Below, one piece after another: positions 1 to 9,611 of a stretch of DNA of 64,000 nucleotides. The position numbers and the translations under genes are program-made. Below the pieces are notes generated by a model, which saw only the letters and a program-made list of their open reading frames with translations, had not been told where the DNA came from and did not search any database. The stretch spans positions 124,001-188,000 of the forward strand of contig CAWJWP010000036.1 of the NCBI GenBank assembly GCA_963846495.1, read 5' to 3'. Positions within the stretch are counted from its first letter, which is position 1, and every line of letters begins with the position of its first letter. Source of the DNA: DASYQD01 sp963846495 (lineage in GTDB: Bacteria > Acidobacteriota > Thermoanaerobaculia > Multivoradales > JAIOJS01).

Positions 1-430
1 TGAGCAGCGACACTGTCTCCGGCGCCAGGAAGAGCACCGCCGAGACGCCGAAGTTGGAGGGGTTCCACAGGTGGCGGCCGTCCCAGCGCAGCACGTACTT
101 CGAGACGATCGAGATCAGGCTGGTCAGCGCGTACGCCCACAGGAACGGCGAGCGCACGAGGATGCCGACGCTGATGCCGGTGATGTAGGCGCTCGCCGCC
201 TGCGGCCACTTGCCGTAGGTGAGGCGCCCGAGGATCAGCTCGGCGGCGATGGCGGTGCCGATCGCCACACCCGTCTGCCAGAACGACTCGAGGATGCCGA
301 AGCTCAGGTGCGCGGCGATGAGGATCGAGGTGATGAGGATCGGCGGCAGGAACCGGGGGTGGATGCTGAACCGGCGGCCGCGCGGCGCCGCCGCGGCGGC
401 CGCTCCTGCCAGCGTGGGCTCGCTGCTCAT
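1..430 (-). CDS. NqrB/RnfD-like membrane protein (partial, 3' end beyond window)
   Basis: The visible 143 residues have a short Ala-rich tail, a transmembrane segment around residues 29-45 and two or three further hydrophobic segments. They end in the motif NPSNFG with the preceding KYVLRWDGRH, which recalls the NqrB/RnfD family of ion-pumping or electron-transfer membrane subunits. The gene runs off the left edge, so the flavin-attachment region of that family cannot be checked. ATG at 430 overlaps the TGA of the upstream CRTAC1-like gene (ATGA), so translation is probably coupled. The family call rests on motif recognition only. It lies alone with propeller proteins rather than in a visible Rnf or Nqr operon, so it is probably not part of a standard Rnf complex. 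Confidence 0.7.
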   Translation of the reverse strand, partial: MSSEPTLAGAAAAAAPRGRRFSIHPRFLPPILITSILIAAHLSFGILESFWQTGVAIGTAIAAELILGRLTYGKWPQAASAYITGISVGILVRSPFLWAYALTSLISIVSKYVLRWDGRHLWNPSNFGVSAVLFLAPETVSLL

Positions 431-2235
431 CGCGGCTCCTTCAGCCGGTGGAGGCGGTCGACGGCGGGCCGGTCGAGGGTCTCGGTGCGGCCCGACGGCC
501 AGCGCACGACGACCTTCTCGACGGCGGTCGCCGTGCCGAGCCCGTAGTGCAGGCGCCGCTGGTTCTGGGCGCTGAAGCCGCTGCCGCCGTTGACCTCCTG
601 CACCTGGCGCTGGCCGCTCCACTGCACCTCGACGCGGGCGCCGATGGCGCTGCGGTTGCTCGTCGTGCCCTCGAGCTCGAAGGCGATCCAGTGCCGGCCC
701 GGCGCGACGCGGTTGCGGTAGACGAGCAGCGGCCCGCGCTGGTTGGCGACCACGACGTCGAGCACGCCGCGGTTGCCGAAGTCGGCCAGCGCCACCGCGC
801 GGCCGTCGTAGGTGTCGTCGACGCCCACGTCCTGCGCCACCTCGGTGAACTTGCCGGCGCCGTCGTTCAACCAGACGCGCGACGGCTGGTAGCCGGAGAG
901 GCTGCGGCCGCGCATCGGCGGCCAGTTGGCGGCGTCGCCGATGATCCTGCTGTGGCCGACGGCGATCTCCGCGAAGTCGTACCAGTAGCTGGTGCGCTCG
1001 CCGGCGGAGACGTAGCCGTTGACCAGGAAGAGGTCCTGCGTGCCGTCGTTGTTGAGGTCGCCGAACTGCGCGCCCCAGCTCCAGCCGCCGAGGTCGACGC
1101 CGAGCGTCGCCGCCAGGTCCTCGTACTCGACGGCGCCGTCGCCGCTGGCGCGTGGCACCCACAGATCGTTGGCCTGCACCAGCACGCCGGGCTCGGAGAT
1201 GTTGGTCTTGTAGATCGACAGCCGGCCGTCGTTGAAGACGTCGCCGAAGGAGCTGTTCATGCCGCTCTTCGGCGTGCGGCCGACGCCGGTCTCCTTGCCC
1301 ACCTCGACGAAGCGCTTGCCGCCTTGGTTGGCGAACAGCTCGGAGACGCCGTAGTCGTTGGCGATGAAGAGGTCGGGGTAGCCGGTGCCGAAGAGATCCG
1401 CCGCGGCCACCGCCAGCGCCCAGCGCCGCGAGTCGATCCCCATCGCCTCCGAGGTCTCCTCGAAGGTGCCGTCGCCGCGGTTGTGGAAGAGATACTTGCG
1501 GCCGCCGTTCTGCGCGTACTCGAAGCTCTCCGGCATGATCTTCGTCGTCTGCAGCTTCCAGAGGTCGACGTCCTCGGACCAGTAGCCGGCGAGGAAGAGG
1601 TCGAGCCGGCCGTCGCGGTCGTAGTCGAGCCAGGTGGCGGCGTTGGCGTTGACCCACGCCGGCAGGCCGGCGCGCTCGGAGACGCGCACGAAGGCGCGGC
1701 CGCCGTCGTTGCGGAACAGCTCGGGGCGGCCGTACTTGTAGAGGAAGAGGTCCTCCCAACCGTCGTTGTCGAAGTCTCCCCACAGGGCGCCCATCGACAC
1801 GCCGGTGCCCGCGCGGTTCCAGTCGGCGACGCCGAGCGCCGGCGCCACGTCGGTGAAGGTGCCGTCGCGGTCGTTGCGGTAGAGCCGGTTCTGGCTCCCC
1901 TCGCCGCTGTTGGTGACGTAGAAGTCTTGCCAGCCGTCGCGGTCGAAGTCGGCCACCGCCGCCGCCGCGCCCATCGCCGCGATCTGCGGCATGATGTGGG
2001 CGAGCCGCGCATCGAAGGTCGGCGCCTGGTGGACGAAGCGCACGCCCATGGGCTCGGCGGTTTCTTCGAGCGCGAAGCCGTGGCGTAGCGCGGACGTCTC
2101 GCCGCCGCTCTTCTGGCTGCGGCCGCTGCTGGTGCCGCTGGCCGCGCGGTTGAGCGCGACGACCGCCGCCAGGCTCGCGACGAGCAGGCCCGCCCACGCG
2201 CCCTGGAGCAGACGTTGACGTGCCGCAGTGCTCAT
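427..2235 (-). CDS. CRTAC1-like FG-GAP propeller protein with ASPIC/UnbV domain
   Basis: 602 residues. An N-terminal signal anchor (about residues 9-27) is followed by repeated FG-GAP/VCBS units, each with a D-x-D-x-D-G calcium loop such as DFDRDGWQD, DFDNDGWEDLF and DLNNDGTQDLF between about residues 80 and 500. The C-terminal 85 residues form an ASPIC/UnbV domain (RNRVAPGRHWIAFEL, later GLGTATAVEKVVVRWPSG). The architecture predicts an exported calcium-binding beta-propeller; its substrate is unknown. ATG at 2235 overlaps the TGA of the upstream TPR/UnbV gene, and its own TGA overlaps the ATG of the NqrB/RnfD-like gene, so all three are one translationally coupled unit. Confidence 0.9.
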   Translation of the reverse strand: MSTAARQRLLQGAWAGLLVASLAAVVALNRAASGTSSGRSQKSGGETSALRHGFALEETAEPMGVRFVHQAPTFDARLAHIMPQIAAMGAAAAVADFDRDGWQDFYVTNSGEGSQNRLYRNDRDGTFTDVAPALGVADWNRAGTGVSMGALWGDFDNDGWEDLFLYKYGRPELFRNDGGRAFVRVSERAGLPAWVNANAATWLDYDRDGRLDLFLAGYWSEDVDLWKLQTTKIMPESFEYAQNGGRKYLFHNRGDGTFEETSEAMGIDSRRWALAVAAADLFGTGYPDLFIANDYGVSELFANQGGKRFVEVGKETGVGRTPKSGMNSSFGDVFNDGRLSIYKTNISEPGVLVQANDLWVPRASGDGAVEYEDLAATLGVDLGGWSWGAQFGDLNNDGTQDLFLVNGYVSAGERTSYWYDFAEIAVGHSRIIGDAANWPPMRGRSLSGYQPSRVWLNDGAGKFTEVAQDVGVDDTYDGRAVALADFGNRGVLDVVVANQRGPLLVYRNRVAPGRHWIAFELEGTTSNRSAIGARVEVQWSGQRQVQEVNGGSGFSAQNQRRLHYGLGTATAVEKVVVRWPSGRTETLDRPAVDRLHRLKEPR

Positions 2236-5200
2236 CGCCGCCCTCGCTCGTCGTCGAGCCCTCGTTCGTCGCGGAGCCAGAGGCCGTCGAGAAACGCGCG
2301 CGGCGTGACGTAGCGGGTGTGGAAGGTCTGCCAATCCTCGCGATGGCGGCGGTAGACCGGATCCTCGTCGAGGGTGGGTGAGGCGGTCGCCACGCCGTAA
2401 CGCGGCTGCGCGTGCGATGGCAGCGGCAGCACCGTCCGCGAGTGGCCGGTGTTGAAGTCGCCGTCCTTCTCCCAGCCGTCGCCGACGAGGACGAAGTCGC
2501 GCGCCCAGCCGGAGCGCGGCGGCGGCAGAGCGGGGAACTGGAGGCGCAGCTCGTCGCCGGCGTTCATGATCACGTAGCGGTCCTCGACGGCGGCGAGCAG
2601 GGGGAGCACATCGCCGAAGCGGGTGTGCCAGCCCTCGAGGTCGCGCCAGCGGGGAGCGGTGTTGGCGATGCGGTCGTAGATCGGTTCCTCCGGCATGTCG
2701 CGTCCGGCGTCGGTGGTGATCGAGAAGCCTCGGTGCCGCAGCTCCGCCCGCGAAAGGGCGAGACGGTGGGTCTGTAGCGGCGCCTCCGGGACACCGCGAG
2801 CATAGGCGATGGAATCCCAGTACACCTCGAGGTTGGTGCGCAGCCGCAGCCGGCGGGTTCCGGCGAGGCCGGCGCGCCGCAACGGAGCGAGGTCGATCAG
2901 CACGGTCTTGCTCTTGCCGGCCGGGAAGCCGAGCCCGGAGGCGACCTCCACCCACCGTCCCGCGGCATCGCGCGCCTCCAACGACAGTCCGCGCGGGCGC
3001 GGATGGTCGCCCTGCGCCATCGCCACGTTGATGCTGCTGTCGGTGGGATAGATCCAGCCCTGCGCCACCAGCCAGGCCGGCCCCTCGGCGTCGATCGGCG
3101 CGTCGAGCTCGACCTCCACGAAGTGATCCGCGGCCACTCCCTGGTAGCGGCCGCGCTCGAAGGTGGCGAGATAGCGCCCGTCGCGCTTCGCCACCAGCTC
3201 GGTGACCTCGGCGCCGGAGTCGTCCCAGGCGCGCGCCACCGCGCGCGGCGGCGCGGTCGCGTGCACGGCCAGCGCCGGCGGCGCCACCGGCACGAAGCGC
3301 TCGTCGACGAACACCTCGACGTCGCGCGGCCGGTCCACCGCCAGGAGCGCCACGTGGTCGACGTAGTGCGTCTCCCACAGCTCGGCTCCGATGCGCACGT
3401 CGTAGGCGCCGTCGCGCGGCGCCAGCTGATCGCCGCGGATCTTCACCCAGTCCTCGGTCTGCGTCACGTCGGCGGTGTCCTGGGCGTTGATGCGCAGGCC
3501 CAGCGGCGAGCGCCAGAGGAAGTCGGTGACGAACCGCATGCCGCTGCCGTCGAAGGCGAACACCCACGGGCAGGAGCCCTTGAGCCGCTGCTCGGCGACG
3601 ACCGGGCGGTCGACCGCGGGGTCGAACTCCGCTTGCGGCACGCCGTTGGGCCATACCACGCGCGTCACGTCCACGCTGGTGCGTGGGCCGAGGCCGAAGT
3701 GGACGTCCGGACCGGCGACCGCCCGCTTCTGCACCAGGCGGCCGGCGCGTGCCTCCACCGTGCCGCCGACGCCGAACGAGTTGACGCGCTGGTCGCCGGC
3801 GCGGCTCTGCGCGCGCGCGCGCAGGACGTGGACGTGGTATCCCCGCGTGCCGCGCACAAGGGCGCGCACCGGCCGACCGGCGGCGAGGCCGGCGAGGTCG
3901 AGCCGGTTGTCGCCGTCGAGGTCGGCGACCGACCAGGTGCCAAGAGCGACGGCGACGCCAAGTCGACGCGGGCGGCGGTCCTCGTCGGCGAGCCAGATCG
4001 CGGTCGCGTCGCCGGCGGAGGCGACGACGTCGAGCGTGCCGTTGGCGTCGAGGTCGGCGAGGAAGAGCCGCGCCGGCCCATCGCCGGCGCGCGGCGCCTC
4101 GGGCCAGCTCGCCCACTCCTCCTCGTCCCAGGCGGCGGCCGCGTCGTGGGACGGCGGGGCCGGGTCGGCGCGGCGGACGACGCCACCGGCGAGCGTCACC
4201 AGGTCGAAGCGGCCGTCGCCGTCGAGATCCCCCAGCGCCAGGGCGGAGAGGCCGCTGCGGCCCGGCGGCGCCGGCGCCGCGGCGAAGCTCCCGCCCTGCT
4301 CGTTGGCGAGGACGTGCAGCGCACCGGCGCCGTCGAGCAAGGCGGCGTCGGGGTCGCCGTCGTCGTCGAGGTCCCCCCAGGCGAACGCCCGGACGTCGCG
4401 CACGTCGCCGAACGGGTGGATGGAGTGCCAGGTGCCGTCGCCGTTGTTGCGCAGCACCAGCGCCGCCGCGCCGCGCACGCCGACGACGAGGTCGAGGTCG
4501 CCGTCCATCTCGACGTCGGCGGCCCAGGCGCCGGTGGCGTCGAGGGCCGGTGGGGCGCCGGCGGCCGCCGCCGCGGCGGTGGCGTCGGCGAAGGTGCCGT
4601 CGGCCGCTTGCAGGAACAGCCGCACGCCGCCCGCGCCGGCGGCCACGAGGTCGGTGCGGAAGTCGTTGTCCCAGTCGAGCGCCAGCAGCGCCGCGGGTGA
4701 CGCCGGCGTGCCGGCGGGACCAGCGGGAAGCGGCAGCGGCGGCGCGGCGCCGTCGGCGCGGTGCAGCTCGCCGCCGGCGGCGACGAACAGCGCCGGCGGC
4801 TGCGCGCCGTCGAGCGACGCCGCCAATAACGCGGCGGCGCCGGCGAGCGGCGCGGCGCTCTCGCCCACCGGCTGCAGCGCGAAGGCCAGGGCTTCGTCGG
4901 CCGGGGCGGGCCGCGACTCCGGCACGGGCAGCCGCAGGAAGCGCGTCAACGGCTGGGCGACGAGGTCGTCAGGCGGCGTCACCCGCCGGCGGTCCTCGCG
5001 ATAGGCGGGCACCTGCGCCAGAAGGTTGCGCAGGAACGCGAGCGCGCGCGACGCCGCCGCGAAGTCGGCCGCCTCGCCGGCGCGCCGCGCCGTCTCGTAC
5101 TGCGCCACGACCTCCGCCGGCCAGCCGCCGGCGAAGCGCCCGAGCCGCTGCAACGAGTCCGCGAGCAGCGCGCCGTCGCGGCGCTTGGCGGCCAACCGCG

Positions 5201-5792
5201 CCCGCTCGACGAGCACCGCCAGGTTGTCGGGCTGGAGAGCGACGACCTCCTCGAGCAGCCGCTGCGCCTCGTCGTCGGCGCCCTCGCCGCCGGCGGCCTC
5301 CACCTCCTGCGCGAGCGCCATGCGCGCCTGCAGGTTTCCGGCGTCGTGCTCGACCGCCCGCCGCAGGTGGCCGACGGCGGCGTCGCGGTCGCCGCGCAGC
5401 GTTTCGAGGCGCGCCTGCAGGAAGGCCACCGCGCCGCTCTTCGGCACCAGCTCCGCCGCCCGTGCGATGGCGACGGCGGCAGCGTCGAGCTCGCCCAGCC
5501 GCAGCTGCACGAGCCCCAGGTCGGCCCACACCGCGGGCTCGCCGGGCGCCAGCGTCGTCGCCGGCGACAGCTCCTTCGCCGCGTCGTCGAGCAGGCCCAC
5601 CTCGAGCTTGGCCAGCCCGCGGTAGAAGCGGCGCGTCACCTCCTCGTAGGCGGGGCTCGAGGTCGACGGCAGACCGGCGTGTCGCATCCGCCAGCGGTAA
5701 ACGCCGAGCGCCGCGCCGACCGCCAGCGCGAGCGCCAGGGCGACGATGAGGACACGGGGCCGTCGCTGTCCAGGGGGATGCCTGCGGATCAC
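2232..5792 (-). CDS. TPR / FG-GAP / UnbV multidomain protein
   Basis: 1186 residues from a GTG start. A transmembrane anchor lies near residues 13-33. About five TPR-like helical repeats cover residues 45-260, and degenerate FG-GAP units (DWDNDFRTDL, DLDDDGDPDAAL, DLDGDGRFDLV, DLDGDNRLDL) cover about 330-650. An ASPIC/UnbV-like stretch follows (NSFGVGGTVEAR, FGLGPRTSVDVTRVVWPNG), then about 450 further residues without a domain I recognise. It is first in a three-gene operon joined by ATGA overlaps with the CRTAC1-like and NqrB/RnfD-like genes. It is probably a membrane-anchored scaffold outside the cytoplasm. Function is unknown; the domain calls are firm, the role is not. Confidence 0.88.
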   Translation of the reverse strand: MIRRHPPGQRRPRVLIVALALALAVGAALGVYRWRMRHAGLPSTSSPAYEEVTRRFYRGLAKLEVGLLDDAAKELSPATTLAPGEPAVWADLGLVQLRLGELDAAAVAIARAAELVPKSGAVAFLQARLETLRGDRDAAVGHLRRAVEHDAGNLQARMALAQEVEAAGGEGADDEAQRLLEEVVALQPDNLAVLVERARLAAKRRDGALLADSLQRLGRFAGGWPAEVVAQYETARRAGEAADFAAASRALAFLRNLLAQVPAYREDRRRVTPPDDLVAQPLTRFLRLPVPESRPAPADEALAFALQPVGESAAPLAGAAALLAASLDGAQPPALFVAAGGELHRADGAAPPLPLPAGPAGTPASPAALLALDWDNDFRTDLVAAGAGGVRLFLQAADGTFADATAAAAAAGAPPALDATGAWAADVEMDGDLDLVVGVRGAAALVLRNNGDGTWHSIHPFGDVRDVRAFAWGDLDDDGDPDAALLDGAGALHVLANEQGGSFAAAPAPPGRSGLSALALGDLDGDGRFDLVTLAGGVVRRADPAPPSHDAAAAWDEEEWASWPEAPRAGDGPARLFLADLDANGTLDVVASAGDATAIWLADEDRRPRRLGVAVALGTWSVADLDGDNRLDLAGLAAGRPVRALVRGTRGYHVHVLRARAQSRAGDQRVNSFGVGGTVEARAGRLVQKRAVAGPDVHFGLGPRTSVDVTRVVWPNGVPQAEFDPAVDRPVVAEQRLKGSCPWVFAFDGSGMRFVTDFLWRSPLGLRINAQDTADVTQTEDWVKIRGDQLAPRDGAYDVRIGAELWETHYVDHVALLAVDRPRDVEVFVDERFVPVAPPALAVHATAPPRAVARAWDDSGAEVTELVAKRDGRYLATFERGRYQGVAADHFVEVELDAPIDAEGPAWLVAQGWIYPTDSSINVAMAQGDHPRPRGLSLEARDAAGRWVEVASGLGFPAGKSKTVLIDLAPLRRAGLAGTRRLRLRTNLEVYWDSIAYARGVPEAPLQTHRLALSRAELRHRGFSITTDAGRDMPEEPIYDRIANTAPRWRDLEGWHTRFGDVLPLLAAVEDRYVIMNAGDELRLQFPALPPPRSGWARDFVLVGDGWEKDGDFNTGHSRTVLPLPSHAQPRYGVATASPTLDEDPVYRRHREDWQTFHTRYVTPRAFLDGLWLRDERGLDDERGRR

Positions 5793-5912
5793 TCGCGCTC
5801 CTCGGCCTGCCGGTCGGGCGCGGATTGTAACGGCCGGCGCGCTCTCGAGGCGTTCGTACCCGAGCCAACTCGCGCGTGGCGCGCAGCCGCGCTAGCCTTC
5901 GGTCAGGGTCGG

Positions 5913-6488
5913 ATGCTGTTCCGTCGCGACATCCTGCAGGGCATTGCCGAGGGCCGTGTGACGCTCGCCTTCAGGCGTTGGCGGCGGGCGCCGCCGGCCG
6001 ACGGGTCTTCACTCCGCTCGCCGGTCGGCGTGCTCCGCCTCGATCGCGTCACCGTCGTCGACGAAGGCGACATCACCACGGAGGACGTGCGCCACACGGG
6101 CATGTCGCCCGCTGAGCTCCGGACGTCGATCGCCGGCGAGGGCACTCTCCTGCGCATCGAGCTCCGTCTCGCCGGCGACGATCCGCGCATCGCGCTGCGA
6201 GAGCGTCTGCCGGAGCACGCCGAGCTCGAGGCGATCGTCGCCAGACTGGCCAGGATCGACGCCGCATCGCCGGCGCCCTGGACGACACGCTACCTGCAGC
6301 TGATCGCCGGCCAGCCCGGCATCGTCTCGCGCGTCCTCGCCGCGCAGGTCGACGCCGACGTACCGCCGTTCAAGCGTCGCGTCCGACAGCTGAAGGAGCT
6401 CGGCCTCACCGAGAGCCTCGAGGTCGGCTACCGCCTCTCGCCGCGGGGGCGTGCGGTGCTCGCGAGCCTCGTCGGCGATCCAGGCTGA
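5913..6488 (+). CDS. ASCH/PUA-like domain protein
   Basis: 191 residues, ATG start at 5913. The N-terminus (MLFRRDILQGIAEGRVTLAF followed by RRWRR) matches a pattern I associate with small ASCH-type proteins, a PUA-like fold proposed to bind RNA or nucleotides. The C-terminal half is helical and charged and ends in a winged-helix-looking stretch (KRRVRQLKELGLTESLEVGYRLSPRGRAVL), which suggests an added nucleic-acid-binding part. It is transcribed away from the UnbV operon and converges on the epoxide hydrolase. No signal peptide, so cytoplasmic. The family call is moderate and the substrate unknown. Confidence 0.6.
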   Translation: MLFRRDILQGIAEGRVTLAFRRWRRAPPADGSSLRSPVGVLRLDRVTVVDEGDITTEDVRHTGMSPAELRTSIAGEGTLLRIELRLAGDDPRIALRERLPEHAELEAIVARLARIDAASPAPWTTRYLQLIAGQPGIVSRVLAAQVDADVPPFKRRVRQLKELGLTESLEVGYRLSPRGRAVLASLVGDPG

Positions 6489-6515
6489 AGACATGGCCGG
6501 GCGGAGCTCGGCGCT

Positions 6516-7685
6516 TCACAGGCTGGCGAAGAACGCCGCGATGTCCCTCGCCACCAGCTCCGGCTCCTCCACCGCTGCGAAGTGGCCACCGCGCGGCATG
6601 GGCGTGAAGCGCCGCACGTCGTAGAGACGCTCGAACCACTCGCGCGGTGGCTCTCCCTCGGCAACGAAGTGGTGCGCGAACGACGCGATGGCGGTGGGCA
6701 CGCGCACGAAGTCGCCGGGAGCGAGGCCGGCGGCGAACCAGCGGTTGTCGAAGTAGTCGCGCAGCGAGGTGGTGATGCTCTCGCTCGCCCAGTAGACGGT
6801 GAGCAAGGTGAGCAGGAAGTCGCGCCCGAGGCGGGCGTCGAGATCGCCGCCGCTGTCGCTCCACGAGCGCCACTTCTCGACGATCCAGGCGGCGAGGCCG
6901 GCGGGCGAGTCGTTGAGTCCGTAGCCGACGGTCTGCGGCTTCGTCGACTGGATGGCGCTGTAGCCGCGCTCGACGGCGTCCCAGGCCGCCGCCTGCTCCG
7001 CGAAGACGCGCTCGGCCGGCGAGGACGGCGGCGAGCCGGGACCGGCGTAGGGCGGGATCTCCGGCGTCGTCAGGTAGAGACCGCGGATCGTCTGCGGCTC
7101 CAGGAGCGCCATGTAGGTGGCGACACCGGCCCCGAAGTCGCCGCCGCCGGCGCCGTAACGCGCGTAGCCGAGCCCGCGCATGAGGCGATGCCAGAGGCCG
7201 GCGACGTAGCGGTAGTTGACTCCCGTGCGCGGCGGCCGCGCCGAGAAGCCGTAGCCGGGCAGCGACGGAATGACGAGGTCGAAGGCGGGGCCGTCGATGC
7301 CGTGGCGCGCCGGGTCGGTGAGCAGCGGCACCAGCGGCAGCAGCTCGACGAAGCAGCTCGGCCAGCCATGCGTGAGCACGAGCGGGATGCCGTCACCGCG
7401 GGCGGCTCGCTGGTGCACGAAATGGATGCGCACGCCGTCGACCTCGGCGTGGAACTGGGAGAAGGCATCGAGGGCGCGCTCCTGCGCGCGCCAGTCGAAG
7501 CCGTCGGCCCAGTAGGCGAGCAGCGACCGCAGGTACTCGAGGTCGGTCCCCTGCGACCACGCGGGGCCCGGCGCTGGCAGCGGCCAGCGCGTGCCACGGA
7601 TGCGCGACCGCAAGTCGGCGAGGACGGCGTCGTCGACGCGGAGGGTGAAGGGCTCGACCCGCAGCGGAAGCGCCGAGCTCGGCAC
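6516..7685 (-). CDS. Epoxide hydrolase (alpha/beta hydrolase with EHN domain)
   Basis: 389 residues from a GTG start. The first 110 residues match the epoxide-hydrolase N-terminal domain (FTLRVDDAVLADLRSRIRGT; YWADGFDWRAQERAL). The alpha/beta hydrolase core has the oxyanion motif HGWP at 106-109, the nucleophile elbow GGGDFG with Asp183, and a C-terminal GGHF with His368 as base. Length and motif order fit the microsomal-type bacterial epoxide hydrolases, which open epoxides to diols through an aspartyl ester. No signal peptide. It shares a 70-base divergent gap with the amidohydrolase gene, but no common pathway is evident. Confidence 0.9.
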   Translation of the reverse strand: MPSSALPLRVEPFTLRVDDAVLADLRSRIRGTRWPLPAPGPAWSQGTDLEYLRSLLAYWADGFDWRAQERALDAFSQFHAEVDGVRIHFVHQRAARGDGIPLVLTHGWPSCFVELLPLVPLLTDPARHGIDGPAFDLVIPSLPGYGFSARPPRTGVNYRYVAGLWHRLMRGLGYARYGAGGGDFGAGVATYMALLEPQTIRGLYLTTPEIPPYAGPGSPPSSPAERVFAEQAAAWDAVERGYSAIQSTKPQTVGYGLNDSPAGLAAWIVEKWRSWSDSGGDLDARLGRDFLLTLLTVYWASESITTSLRDYFDNRWFAAGLAPGDFVRVPTAIASFAHHFVAEGEPPREWFERLYDVRRFTPMPRGGHFAAVEEPELVARDIAAFFASL

Positions 7686-7755
7686 GGCAGTGCAGTGTAC
7701 CGGCGTGGCGCCGCACGCGCGTTAGGATCGCCGCCTCACGTCGAGAGACGCACCG

Positions 7756-9576
7756 ATGCGCCGCCTTCTCCTCGCGCTGCTCGCCGTCGGCTGCGTGGCA
7801 CGGGCGCAGGCCCACGACCTCGCCGACCTCGTCCTCGTCAACGGTCGGGTTTACACGCTCGACCCGCAGCGCCCGTGGGCGGAGGCGCTGGCGATCCGCG
7901 GCGACCGCATCCTCGCCGTCGGCTCGACCGCCGAGATCCGCAAGCTGCGCGGCCCGGCGACGCGCGAGATCGATCTCGCCGGCGCGTTCGCCGGCCCCGG
8001 CTTCAACGACGCGCACGTGCACGTCGAGAGCACCGGCGCACTGCTCCTCGGCGCGAACCTCCTCGACGTGCATGCGGAGGCGCCGCTCGTCGAGCGGCTG
8101 CGCGAGGCGGCCGGACGCCTGCCGCGCGGGAGCTGGATCCTGCGCGGCGACTGGGGAGCCTACGAGCAGTGGGGAGCCGGCTCGGCGGGCGCGACGCCGG
8201 GCGCGGCCGCCACGACCGCGCAGCCTTTCACCCCCGACCGCCGCATGATCGACGGCGTCACCCGCGAGCACCCCGTCCTCATCAGCCGCTTCGACGGCTC
8301 CATGCACCTCGCCAACTCGCTCGCCCTCGAGCTGGCGGGCATCACCGCTGCGACAGCGCCTCCGCCTGGCGGCGAGATCGGCAAAGACGCGAGCGGGCGG
8401 CTGACCGGCATCCTCGAGGGTGCCGCCGTCGACCTCGTCCGCAAGGCGATCCCGCCGATGCCGTTCGAGCAGCGACTGGCGCAGGTGCGCGCTGTCCTCC
8501 GCGAGGCCCGCGAGAGCGGCGTCACGACGATCCAGGACCTCTCGTCGGCCGACCAGGTCAAGGCCTACCAGGAGCTCAAGCGGCGCGGCGAGCTGACGGC
8601 CCGCATCAACGTGCGGCCGCCGCTCACCGAGGTCGAGCACGTGGCGGCGCTCGGGCTGTCGCGCGGCTTCGGCGACGACTGGCTGCGTCTCGTCGGCTAC
8701 AAGGCGTGGGTCGACGGCATCATGGGCAACAGCACGGCGCTCTTCTTCCGCCCCTTCCTCCACGATCCGCGCAACCGCGGCTCGCTGCGCCACGTCATGC
8801 ACCCCGAAGGTCGCGAAGGCGCCGCGATGACGCTCCACGAGAGCGACCACTACACGCGCTTCCCTCCCGGCAACCTCGAGCGGCTGCTCAGACTGGCGGC
8901 GAAGACGGGCGTCGCCGCGCACGTGCACGCGATCGGCGACCTCGGCAACCGCATCCTCCTCGACGTCTTCGAGCGCGTGCTCGCCGAGGAGGGCTTGCTG
9001 GGCAAGGACCACCGCTGGCGCGTCATCCACGCGCAGCACGTCCATCCCGACGACTTCGCGCGCTTCGGGCGGCTCGGCCTGGTGGCCGAGGTCAACCCGT
9101 ACCACGTCGCCGACGACATGCGGTGGATGGAGGAGCGAATCGGCGCCGAGCGGGCGCGCGACGCCTTCGCTTTCCGCAAGCTGCGCTCGGGCGGCGCCGT
9201 GCTCGTCTTCGGCAGCGACAGCCCGGGCACCAACGCCGCGCGCTACTACCTGCACCCGCGGTACGGCCTCTACGCGGCGGTGACGCGCCAGACGCTCAAG
9301 GGCGAGCCCGCGCAAGGGTGGTTTCCCGACCAGCGTCTCGAGATCGAAGATGCGATCGCGGCGTACACCTCGGGGCCGGCCTGGGCGTCGTTCGAGGACG
9401 ACCGCAAGGGCCGCCTGCGCCCGGGGCTGCTCGCCGACGTCGCGGTCTTCGACACCGACCTCGTCGCGGCGGGCCGCACCAACCCGCGCGCTCTGCTCGA
9501 CGCCGCGGTGCTCTACACCATCGTCGGCGGCGAGATCGTCCACGCCGCGCCCGTTGCGCGCCGGCCGGCACCCTGA
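7756..9576 (+). CDS. Exported amidohydrolase (amidohydrolase_3 / YtcJ-like)
   Basis: 606 residues with a signal peptide (cleavage near residue 19, ARAQA/HD). An N-terminal composite beta-sandwich (VLVNGRVYTLD) leads into the metal-binding H-x-H of FNDAHVHVES (His87, His89), a possible metal-bridging lysine in GYKAWVDG (Lys316), and later AHVHAIGD and HAQHVHP histidines with GSDSPG near the end. This order is typical of YtcJ-type metal-dependent amide or imide hydrolases. Substrates of the family vary and none can be assigned here. The signal peptide places it outside the cytoplasm. The ThuA gene follows 35 bases downstream and may be co-transcribed. Confidence 0.9.
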   Translation: MRRLLLALLAVGCVARAQAHDLADLVLVNGRVYTLDPQRPWAEALAIRGDRILAVGSTAEIRKLRGPATREIDLAGAFAGPGFNDAHVHVESTGALLLGANLLDVHAEAPLVERLREAAGRLPRGSWILRGDWGAYEQWGAGSAGATPGAAATTAQPFTPDRRMIDGVTREHPVLISRFDGSMHLANSLALELAGITAATAPPPGGEIGKDASGRLTGILEGAAVDLVRKAIPPMPFEQRLAQVRAVLREARESGVTTIQDLSSADQVKAYQELKRRGELTARINVRPPLTEVEHVAALGLSRGFGDDWLRLVGYKAWVDGIMGNSTALFFRPFLHDPRNRGSLRHVMHPEGREGAAMTLHESDHYTRFPPGNLERLLRLAAKTGVAAHVHAIGDLGNRILLDVFERVLAEEGLLGKDHRWRVIHAQHVHPDDFARFGRLGLVAEVNPYHVADDMRWMEERIGAERARDAFAFRKLRSGGAVLVFGSDSPGTNAARYYLHPRYGLYAAVTRQTLKGEPAQGWFPDQRLEIEDAIAAYTSGPAWASFEDDRKGRLRPGLLADVAVFDTDLVAAGRTNPRALLDAAVLYTIVGGEIVHAAPVARRPAP

Positions 9577-9611
9577 GTCGCGGCTGCCGGCCTGGCTAGA
9601 CTAGAGCCGGG

